The notes below the pieces were generated by a model that was not told where the DNA came from, searched no databases, and was given only the letters and a program-made list of their open reading frames with translations. The position numbers were made by a program, and so were the translations under genes. Positions 9,382 to 21,300 of a stretch of DNA of 46,465 bases are shown here, one piece after another. Where the stretch lies: NCBI GenBank assembly GCA_002633005.1, contig NMRA01000636.1, positions 4,816-51,280 on the forward strand, read 5' to 3'. Origin of the DNA: Phoronis australis. Lineage: Eukaryota > Phoronida > Phoronidae. Within the stretch, counting starts at the first letter, position 1; each line of letters opens with the position of its first letter.

Positions 9382-12300
9382 CTAAAATACAACAAAATTG
9401 AGTGTGAGCTCTCAGAAACACCATTTATGTACTGGCAAAGGCAAGACAAATGACTAACGCCATGAATTGTACCATGGCAAAATCACTCCTGTTGCTACTT
9501 TGTTTTATTCGACACCACAAAGTGTGGCAGATGGACACTTTTCTAGTCTTATCACAGAACTCTAGCCTTGGAATGCCAACTTTGATCTCGCCCTGCTGAG
9601 GTTGCACCGTGCAAGCGTGGCATTTGTTTGCATTCGTTTGTTACGGGATTGGTTATTCCTATGGAACTTACTGACAAGAAAATGTTTCGAAACTCTGCTG
9701 TTTTTCAACCAAGATGAATGAGGGTCATATCAGAAAGCCCATCATCAGTTCTTCATGGTGTATGATTATAGCAGAAGCAACCAAAAAATTTAATAAAAAA
9801 TAATCATCATTTCGCATACCTGACAGGTTTAAAAATATTTTTTTAATTCTCTAATTTTAAAAAAACAAGAGTGTTACCAAAATGTGAAAAAGATATCTAC
9901 CCTGTCAAGACAAAGATTTTAGAATATAAGTCCCTCACACTTGATTTGAAGAATTTAGCTAGGCATTCATTTAAAATTATACATCTTTGTATATAAATTG
10001 TACCTTTGCTGCCCATTGATACAAAAAATGCAGGATGCAGTGATATTCATTAAAAAAGTGATCAACTAATTATTCCTACTATCCGAACTTTTCAGAAAAA
10101 GGCTTTCTGATACACAAAGAAGAGCAACGCACAACGTTGAAATGCGCCCACAAATGCATCGCTAACTGTGTGCTTCTGGGGGTATATATCATCTGTATCA
10201 TAAAAATGGCCACTTGATGGCACAAAATACATCGAATTCATCCGAAAACGGTAACATGCCATCGCTTCTTTAATAGAAAGCTATTTACCAAATTTCATAA
10301 AAATCTGTCAAGGAACTGATTCAGAAGAGAAGCAAAGGAAAACGAAATTCCTACTAGGGGGCACAGTGTTTGTCAGATCCGCTTGAAAGTCATCCTCGTC
10401 CGTTGTCAACTTCATATAAATACACTTGCTAAATTTAAGATCCTGTAGTAGGTTAAGGAGATACAGCTACGAGCGCAAAAAACTGGTAGGAAGGAGGTGC
10501 CACAGCAGTCAAAGTCGTCGGAAAACCATCATCAACCATGCTCTTCAGACTAAGAACATGTGTGCCAATTTTCACAATCATCCATAGAATAGTTTGGTTG
10601 ATAGAGGGGCAGATTCGCAAACAGCAAAAATGGCCATTAGGCGGTGCAAAATATCTCAATCTCATCTAAAAACGAGAGGATAGTGTCATCTCACCAATAG
10701 ATGCCTATACTCCAATTTTATGAAAATCCATTGAGATCCTTTGAAGACAAAGAGGTAAACATAAAAAACTAAAATACCCACTAGGGGACACACCGGTATT
10801 CAAATCTGTCCGAAAGTCTCCGTCCTCCATTGTCATATTCATATACCGTACTCGTCCGGGTTACGGCCCATGCTCGGCTTACCGCCCATCCCCGAAAATT
10901 TCAATTTTTCTTTTTTAAGCGTGCATACAATTTTATCTGTGCTTCTGTGAACGTTCGTGGCACAAAATTAAGATTCCAAAAGGTGCGCAACTCGCTTACC
11001 TTTCTGTGACAATCAATCAGTTTTAGCACAACCGCGATTTTGCCTTACTATGGCGGTAAAATACCCGTATTCTCATGCCCTTTACTGAAGGAGACACAAT
11101 TGTTTCCTTAGGCTCACGCCTGTAACTCGTGTTGGCATGTACATATACTGATCACTGAGACGGCGCTTATCGAATGTATTTCATTTGCTGTAGAAGAACC
11201 AACGAAGCAATACTTCACAGGGATATCACGTTCGTGGCACGCTTACCTGTAGGAATACCTAAGTTCTAAGAGATGACCAGCAGCGACCGAGGTACGTAAA
11301 AACCCAGTGTGTGTGCAGTTCGTCGAAGTTCGTTACTTCAATCCCGCGACCTATATTTTAACTGATATGCTTGAAGTCTGACTTCAGTGTAGCTCCGTCA
11401 TGGTAAAATCGGTCCTCAGAGCAGCAAGCAACAACTCCTGACTTTTTAAAAATTTCGATTTTAACCACCCATGCTCGGCTTACCGCCCACCCCGTTTTTC
11501 AAGATTCCTAATTTAAGCGCCCAGGGCGGTAACGTGGACGAGTACGGTATATACACTTGCTAACTGCAACAATCCTGCATAATGGTAACGAGATACCGCC
11601 ATGGGCGCAAAAAACACAAAAAAACTGCCACTAGGAGGCACCACATTAGTCGAAGTTGTCCCAAAATCATCGTCATTTGTCCCCTTCATATTGAATAAAT
11701 ACACGCCAATTGTCACAATCATTCTTCAAGTGGTTTGGTTGATAGAGGGGCAGATGCCAAAAACACACTCGAAACAGTAAAGTGGCCACTAGGTGGTACA
11801 AAATGCCTTGAATCTATCCGAAAACAAAAGGATAGCGTCAACTCATTAATAGATGCCTGTGCCAAATTTCATGAAAATCAGTTGAGAACCTTTGAAGATA
11901 CAGAGGCAAACGTAAAACTAAAATTGCCACTAGGGGGCACAGCAGTATTCGGATCAGTCTGAAACATGTCGCCCTCTGTCGCCAACCCCATAAGAACACA
12001 CCTGCCAAATTTAATTAAGATCCTGCAAGAGGTAGAGGGGATACTGCCACGGACGCCGGACGCCCAGACAGAGATGACCGCAATATGCACCCACACATAA
12101 ATATGTGGGCACATAAAAATGAGCATCTATTGTGAAGGTTTAAAATTTACTCTGGTTAGATCATTACATAAGACAATGTAGGACTTTCCATAGTGAATAC
12201 ACACATTTCTTCAGAAAGTAAAAATTAGTGTTCTGATAAATACAGTGTTTGTTACTATAAACAAGAGATATTGGAATACATTTTCACCATTGTTATGTTA

Positions 12301-15300
12301 CTAAAGAAAGTGGACTCTGGAAAATAACAATATTTATGACAAAGAAACAAATGAATTTTGATGATGCGGCGGTAAAAATTCAAAAAGTGAGACAGGCCAA
12401 GAATGAGACAATAGGGCCATCACGGATTACACCATGACACTCAAAACTCGCTGCATTTACCCAAAATGCCGTAAACAACTGTCAGGCACATTTGCTGCCT
12501 CGTTTTTGTGCCACTGAGTTTCACATGTTATTCGTTGTTGTCTGATTCGTTACAAGTATTTCTCGATTGCATTACTGTATTCATCATTCTAATGCCAATG
12601 AAGTATTACCGCTGTGCTGTGGGCTGCAACTCCAACATGAAAAAGTTTGATAAACTGGACAAATACCCACTGATGTGTGATCTGAAATTCTTCGACTTCC
12701 CGATATCAATGGGAGAAACAAAAACGTGTCCGATTTACAAAACTAGATCACACACATTCTTATCTCTGGGACAAAGGAGAGTTCTATGGCTATGTAATAT
12801 GGGACGGCCTTATTGGCAAGTGTTATGTACACTGTCAGCAACACAAAGTTTTGAACTGGATTTTTTACAAGGTAAACTTTTCATTTTTTAAATTTTATTT
12901 CACGGGTACAGGTAGATACTACAGATATTCATTGCTCAGTAATAGAATTAACAAAAAAGTATCTGGACAACAGATAAACATTGCACAAATGAATTATTAT
13001 AGAAACAACTGAATACATTAAAGGAGAAGGCAACCTTTTTTAGTAAAAATACGGTTCATTTATTCTCCCAATCATATGTTTCAGTTAATTACAGTTTCCC
13101 CTAATTTTATTAATTAGTCGTGTCCTACTCCAAAAGAGACGTTTAAGGGGTTAAATATTTCCCATTTTGTTTCTGCGTTTGCGTTTACTGTGAGTATCTC
13201 CTCTACTGTTGTTTCCTAACTTTGTCGTCACCACTTCCCATTCACGAGTATTCTACAACAAGCTAGGTCGTTAGAGAACTCAATTACGCTGGATTTAGAG
13301 ATTGTTTAGTTTAAAATAACTTAAAAATGGCTGAAGTCGGCGACACAGTGACGTGATGACGAGGCATTTTTTTGCAAACAGTCAGTGGGTGGACATATGT
13401 TTGAGACTGAGTTTAGTGAGGCACAATACGCACGGACAGCTGTTGAGAGGTACGAGGCAGAGACCGAGGACGTCTTGGTCCAAATGCACGGTGTGCACTG
13501 TAATGCCGACCTCAATGGAATGTCTATACTGTTCCCACTGGATGGTGACTTGAGCAGCACCCAAGCCGTTTACATCCCGTCGTGTGACTCCCTTGCTACA
13601 CACCTGGCACCTTCTAAGTAGCTCCAATACTTTAGTCACATCCACAATAAACTTATCAAGGTTTGGCTCACCAGCCTATTCACTGGACGACGAACTGTCC
13701 TCCTCACTGGGTGTCGAAATGGGCCTGTATTCACTCCCACTACTCGAAATCTCTGCAGGGCTGCTTACAGGCTCTGGGATGCAGACAACAAAAACGCAGG
13801 GCGAATCACTACTAGCTCCTGGCATTGCATGCTCTGGGGATATGTTCAGAGGTACGGGTGACATTAGATGAAGGGCTCCAGTTACTGTAGAGGCCACAGC
13901 TCGCTTCAAAAAATGCAGTGCTCGGGGGTGGCGATGGGGCATTGGCAAGAATCAATAATGTTGTTTTGCAGGAACCAATCATTAATTCCACGTACATATC
14001 TCTTTTGTAATCCGACGACAGAAACTTCTTGCCACACACTCAGTAATTCTCCGTTGCATGGACCGGTAACGCTGCGTACTTCACACGAAAGAGCCAAGTA
14101 AGGTGGAGTGTGTCATATTTTGGAAAGCGATGTAATGGTATACCTAAAGTGCGCGTGAGACGATAATGAGTACATCCCGGTACGCAGTGAATGTGCAGCG
14201 TGTTGACTGACTCGTAAACAAACGCAAATGACGACTAGAATTATGACAACCGAGGTAAAACAACGACAGACTCGACAGCTCACACAGTCAGACTATATGA
14301 AAACAAAGCGGCAGGAAATTCTTAATCCTCTAAACGTCCAGAGTAAGAAACAATTCATTAATAAAATTACGGGAAGCAGTTATTAACTGAAAAATATGTC
14401 TGGGATAATCGATGAACCATATTTTTTTACTAAAAATGACATGAAGAAAGGTTGCCTTCTCCTTTAATAATTGATGCAAACACAAACACATATACTTAGC
14501 TATGCAAATACAAGTAGTTTTTTGAAAGTCACGTAAACACACTTGCTAGTAGGCACTTCTCATTTACGATTGCAGAACGAACACTCAGACACCAAGTCAC
14601 TTCTTCCCGTAAAATATAGTAACATGATTTTAACAACCAAAAACGTCTCATTGAAAAACTCCTAGCATGTAGTGTGATAGGTTGTTGAAAGTGGTTCTGA
14701 GACTGTAGATGAAAAGACATAATAGGCCACAACTCAGTCGAGCAGACAGTCGAAAATTCACAGTGCAAATCTCACGCCTAATCTCCTGGTCGCAAGCTCT
14801 AATAATGGCACACAATGGTCATGTGCAGAAGTTGGGAGTCCAGGGCTAGAGTTCTAGGGTCTTGTCAATAGCAAGTACCCTTTGTGGCAGTTTGCAGGAA
14901 AGTAAATTTCTTCAACTAGGGCAACAGCAATCACTTTGTACTACAAGTCTCCCACCGAAAATACAAATTTGAGTTCTCAGAAACATGCGACTTACATTTA
15001 CTTGAGACATTTTACACCAGAATGCAAAATACTATCAAAAATAATTTTCATCTTTCATAAAGAGCTTAAACTTATATTGAGCCCTACACCGGCAACTTAA
15101 CCATTCACAGAGTTAGTTACTTACCTGGTATTGTCCTACTTAATACTTAATTTTATCTTAGATGACGTCATCAGACAACAGCAAAAATCAATTTTTCTTT
15201 CATTTTTTTTTTAAATTTCTGATGATAACGTACATGTCGAATTGTGCTTGATACAATGGCCTCTAGACTGTCCAATGTCAATGTTTAAAATGACTAAAAT

Positions 15301-18300
15301 TCAAAACAGTTCTGATTCAGGAACTAAATTTGATGAGGGATGTACCTGGACGGGGTAATGTACTTCAACTGAAACCCTTTGCCAACCATTGACACATGCT
15401 ATTACATAACTAACTTTCACCAAGATCAAGATGCTTATTTTCAGTCTCCAAAAATGCAACAATGATCGAGCCCAGAAATCACCTCTAAACAGTGTAAAGA
15501 ACAAGTAACAACAACTAAATCAAAACTTGTTTTTTGACAGTAAGCACAGGTTTGATGCCACGTTTAACTAAATTTGACCTACCTTTCGATATTTCACACA
15601 TCAATCCACTAACCAGAGGCTGAGGAAGAGGCTGTTGGGAATTGTTGGGCTCCACAGGGTCCTCTGAAGGGTCTGCAGGGTCATAAGGTATGTCGCCATC
15701 ATCCTCATCATCACTGGGTGAATACGGACTGGCACCTGTGTGAAAAGCGGGGCCAGTAAGAAAAAATAACATGCAGTACTAGTGATGATACGTTTCTCTA
15801 ACCTTGATGATCAAGTACACTATCATTAGAAATAGTAATGCTTTGGATTCCTGACATTCAATAAAGAATAAAATGTATTTCAAGATTGCATTGTGCTGTA
15901 ATAAATTACAATTATAGCTTGATAGTGATTATTAAACTCATAAGATATCTGCAAAATTTGTCAAGCGATCTCCTACTGCGTCACAAGAAGCCAACAATAT
16001 GTCAGCTAGTACTGGTTGAATGTAACACTGGGTTCTTTCATATTGAATCGGTTCTTAAAAACGTTCCCATAAACTTCGTCAATTGGGTCTATGTTTTGCA
16101 TCTCAATCCTTGCTGTTCAATAGCAAAGTTGTACCACACACACATATCATGCATACCGACACAAAATGATCTCTGGTTCATCCACAATGCTGGCGTGCAA
16201 TGCACAATCAAATGAGTCAATCATGAGCAAATGCGGAAACAAATCGTACTTATTTAAGGGTTGCATCCGTGTTAAAAGACAAAATTGCAAGGTCCAAACC
16301 AATCTGAACAAGAATATGGTCTAAATTCTTGTTTTTACTTATAATTGCTATATTCTTAACATTAAATGAATTGTAGGTCGCTATACAAAGTTTTTTACAT
16401 ATGTTGTGCCGTGATGTTGTAACAACATTGTTGTAATGGAGAATAGAAACGGCGCCATTTTCGTTCGTTACACATCTGTGACGTGGTGTAGGGGAACACA
16501 AGGGAAACGTGTGTGCCGACAACATCCGACATTGGCATTCTTATAATTCTCTACAACTTGAGATGAGAATTGATGGTTCCCGGCTGGAAGAATGAGTTTG
16601 TGACAATCCTGAAAATTATGTAAATTCCATAGTTGCAAGCTTTTGCAACTCAGTCGACATCTTTCTAGAAATATTAGTTTTTGTCAACAGACCTAACACT
16701 CCCTTCCAAGTAAATGGAAAACGCACGTGGATGTTTTGGTTACTCTTAGACTACCTAATTTGTATTCATTGGAGGGATATTGTGCAATTTTTACAAGAAT
16801 TCTGGTAGTGCAGAAGCTTAAGGTTGTACCAACTTCAGAACATCGAATTCAGACAAAAATGTGGGCTGGGGTATTGACCATACGAATGCTGTGCACAACA
16901 TTGGACTGAGAGAAAACTAAGACTTGGCTGCCAAGACATAAAATTGCGACTGGCTTTACAAAGTAACATCACTTGGCCTGTCTGGGAAAAGTTTACTTTA
17001 TCTTAGACTTTTTGGACTTCGTTGACATAGCCATCACAAGTACTGAGTAAAATATTTCCTCATTCTGTATCAAACACGTCTGTAGAAGTGTAGACTTCCA
17101 TTTCAAAGTCGTCGACTAAACAAATGGGTTATGTGATATGTTTGTAAATAAGTCCATCATTTAAAAATAAAGAAGTTGAACAAACCATTACTTGTTTGCA
17201 ATACTGTGCATTACTGTTGAAGTGCGTGGGTAAAAATAAGGTGCACACTAGCCTACGGAGAACGTTGACTGCCGTGCAGTTCTGGCATGTTTGTTGCAGT
17301 TTTTACGCGTGCGACCTCTTTAGATTTTCAGATGTGGAGAACACTGAAGAACACATCTGTAAATTTCCATAATGATCCTTTGAGTGGTATGGCAGACAGA
17401 GAGGCAGACACGAGAAAATGGACACAAAAATGGGCGCAAGGTGGCATAAAATCTGTCGAAACCGACTGAAAATGGAATGACATCATGGACTCATAATTAA
17501 AAACCTATTTGCCAAATTTCATGAAAATCCATCAAAATCTATAAAGCTACAGAAACAAACGCAACAAAACTGAAATTGTGAAATTGCCACTAAGGGGCAC
17601 AGCAGTATTTAGATCCGTAAGCAACACGTTGTCATCTGTCGTCACCACATAGAAGCACACCTGGCAAATTTCAATAACATCCTGCTAGGGGTTTAGAAGA
17701 TACAACTGCAGATGCCAGACGCACAGACAGATATGACAATAATATGTACCCACACATAAATATGTTGGTGCATAAAAATTATTTAAAAAAATTCAAAAAT
17801 CTCACCAGGTCCAGGTTCCACCTCCAGTTTACTTGGATCAGCCCCTGCGTACTCCTTAACTATTGGGTCCACTGAAAGGTTGGTAGAAGTTGCAGCCTTC
17901 ATGTCACCTGACGACTTTTTCACAGTCACATCTGTTGGATCATAGGCTTCAATGAGGTGCGCATCTTTTGGAACGTCTGACAGCAATTTGGGGGGCGAAT
18001 TAGGCGGAGTAAAGGATGGCTCATCAGAATCAATTGATGATGATCCATGATGAGTGACGTGTGCAGGCACGATAGAGTCGCTATGGCGATGACGTTTTAC
18101 TGGGTGTGCACCCTTGTCATGGTGATGGTGACTGGGCTCACTAGGATGACGTTTCATTTTCTGCCGCACAATTATTCCCATCAGCATGTGTGGTCTGATG
18201 TCCTCCAGTCCTGAAAAAAGCACGCATCAATAATGCCTAGTTCTGCACTGCACACATAATTTCGTATATGTGGGCACATATGTATATGTGGACACATAAA

Positions 18301-21300
18301 ATAAGAGTTTTATAGTTTTGCTGAATTTCAGCCATGTTGCTTTGCTAACCCCAACATTCGATTTATATGACAGTGATCAAACAGTCAAGAGCAATACCTG
18401 GTCTAGCACAGAAGCAACAACTAAAATATGAACACAGCTAAAGTTAGTCATCACTTTCCAGAATATGCATAACTTTGCAGATTACAAACCTGGTCCATCA
18501 AATGGTAGTAGCACTGGATGTATAGGGGCATGAGAGGATAGAGGAACTATGTACATGTCTTTGACATGCTTTGAGAAGGGCTTCACCACCCCACAACGCT
18601 CACGTGTGCCAAGGTAACGGTAATATTGCACGTACGATGTCTTCTCCTCATCAGTAGAAGCGTTGAACCCAATAACAATGATGTCCTGAAATGTATTGCT
18701 CACTTATCATTTAAGACTCAAACCTTATTTAGTGACCTTCATTCTCACTCAGATATCAAAAAAGCCAGGCAATGACAACTAGTAACAAGAGCAACGCGGA
18801 GTGTTAAAATGCTCCCACGAATGCACCGCAAACGATATGCCTCTAGAGTTGTTCATTTCTGTCATAAAAATGGCCACTAGATGGCGCAACACATCCAATG
18901 CATCAGAAAACGGAACATGTCATCGCTTCTTTAAGAGAAAGCTACTTATCAAATTTCATAAAAATCTGTCACGGAACTTCAGAGAAACAAAGGAAAACGA
19001 AGAAAAATGAAATCGCCATTAGGGGACAGAGCGTCCTCCTCAATGTCATCATCTATTGTAACCTTCATATAAATACACTTACTTAATTTAATAACGATCC
19101 TGCAGTGGATTTAGGAGATACAGCTATGGCCGCAAAACGAAACAAAACTACCACCAAAAGGTACCACAGTAACCAAAGTTGTCAGTGTAATCGCCCCATT
19201 CACACTGAGAACATATATGCCAATTTTCAAAATCCTCCTTAGAATGGTTTGGTTGATAGAGGGGTGGATGCCAAAAACCAGACTCGAAAACAGTAAAAAA
19301 TGGCAACTAGGTGGCGCAAAATACCTTGAATCCACCCGAAAATGGGAGGATAGTGTCACCCTAACAAAACATGCCCATATTCCAAATTTCATGAAACTCC
19401 GTTGAGGTAAACATAATTGCCACTAGGGGAGACACTAGTGGTTAGATCCGTGTGAAAGACGTCATCGTTCATTGTCAAAATCATATTAATACACTTGCTA
19501 AATGAAGGAAAGATCCTGCAAAGTGTTTAGGAGATACAGCCAAGGGCGGAAAAAAACTGCCACTAAGAGGGGAAGTCATCGCAAAATCATGGTCAGCCAT
19601 CCTCTTCATAGTAAAAAAATACATGCCAATCATCCTTAGAGCGTTTTGGTTGATAGAGGGGTGGACACCAAAAAAACGATTCAAAAACCGTAAAAATGGC
19701 CACTAGGTGGCGCAAAATACCTCGAATCCATCCGAAAACAGGAAGATAGTGCCATCTTAACAATAGATGCCTATATTGCAACTTTTATGAAAATACGTTG
19801 AAGACCATTGAAGATACAAACCTAAAAAATTAAAATTGCCACTAGGGGGAACACCAGTAGTTTGATCCATGCGAAAGTCATTGCTGTCCGTTTTGAGCAT
19901 TATATAAATACACTTGCTAAGTTTAGTAAAGATCCTACAAACAGTTCAGGAGATACAGCCATGGGCGCAAAAAAAACTGCCACTAGGAGGCGCCACAGTA
20001 GTCAAAGTCGTCGGAAAAGTATCATCAGCCATCCTCTTCATAATCAGAACATACATGCCGATTTTCATAATCATCCTTGGAGCAGTTTGGTTGATAGAGG
20101 GGTGGATGCCAAAAAACAAAATTCAAAAACAGTAAAAATGGCCACTAGGTGGCGCAAACTGTATCGAATCCATCCGAAAACGAGAGGATAGTTTCATCTC
20201 ACTAATATATGCCTATTCTCCAAATTTTATCAAAATACATCGAGGACTTCTGAAAATAAAGTGGTAAGCGTAAAAAACTAAAATTGCAACTAGGGGGCAC
20301 ACCAGTAGTCGGAGACGTCCGAAATTCGTCGTCGTTTCTCGTCAGGGCCATAGGAACACAACCGCTAAATCTCATCAATATCCTGTGAGGGGTTTAGGAG
20401 ATGCAGCTGCAAACGCTGGAAAGACAGAGGTGACGGCAATATGCGACCACATATATGTGGGTGCATAAAAACGTATTATCTGAAAGAGAAAAGATCAGAG
20501 TTTATAAAAAAACTGATTTATATTTGCCATTAGCGAAATATCCCGTTGATAGTATTCATTGAAAACCTTTTTAAATAATAACTTCACAATTTACCTAAAA
20601 ACAGCATAGTTAGAAATTTTTGATAACTCATTTAGTTTTGTTTCTACGCCAAATTAACTCGCAAAACCCAAGGTATTTTTGAAAAAAAAGTCGTATTCAT
20701 CTATCTTGCAAAAACTATGCGTTTAAAAGGAAAATCCTAACAACGTTCTTGAGACTGATGAATAAATATGACGAAAAAATGGTATGACATGATCCTCCAG
20801 TAGATGCTGCTTAACTAAAATGTGAGAATCAGAGAATGGACACTTGTAATATTTCAAATATTTTAGATGCACAGGTGAGCATTATCTACTTCTTCATTTG
20901 ATATGTAGAAGCAGTTACTAAACGCTACGCAATCTACTGAAATATTTGTCAAATTCGTCTCTCAATCAGCGAACAGCAAGCTGACGTTTTTGGCTGCATT
21001 ATATGGTAACTGCCAGAAAATGCCTCATTTATTCAAATTTGACTTAGTTTGAAATTGTGAGGATGGAGTCGCATATAAACAGAAAATACCAACTTTGCAA
21101 TAATATGGTTGCAGTATTCCCATGGCACGCCATCTGTCCAAAAACATAAAACATGTTTACCAGGAAAATACTCGAGCATGCAATCAAATTACTTCACTTG
21201 TAAATATCAACATGATTTGTGAATGTTTAGAAACTAAGTTATAGCTAATAATAAAATAAAACTAGGTCCCCAACTGGGCGACAGAATTGATGAAATTTTG

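Larger units (their letters stand above)
18788..20470 (+). mobile_element. PEARL-like element, copy C (full length, ~1.7 kb)
   Basis: It begins CAAGAGCAACGCGGAG with the box ATGCTCCCAC at 18809-18818 and ends with the hairpin at 20441-20466. About eleven ~150-bp monomers lie between. They alternate among three types whose cores read GGCCACTAGGTGGCGC, TGCCACTAGGGGGCAC and TGCCACTAGGAGGCGCC, so the higher-order period is about 400-450 bp (GATAGAGGGGTGGA recurs at about 19255, 19655 and 20093). Open frames inside it are by-products of the repeat. Confidence 0.75.

Noticed and set aside
12508-12891. 127-codon frame as an intact THAP-domain gene
   Set aside because: Only a Cys-x3-Cys and FFxFP are suggestive. 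The remaining zinc ligands are not in frame, so it is listed only as a weak remnant.
15118-15130. Perfect CAG/GTAAGT donor on the minus strand as a missed DIDO1-like exon
   Set aside because: No acceptor and no family-like frame lie upstream of it, and phases of the neighbouring exons join without it.
19862-20191. 109-codon frame inside PEARL-like copy C, and similar frames in copies D, F and G
   Set aside because: The frames are not kept among monomers of the same type and have no protein motif. They are repeat by-products.
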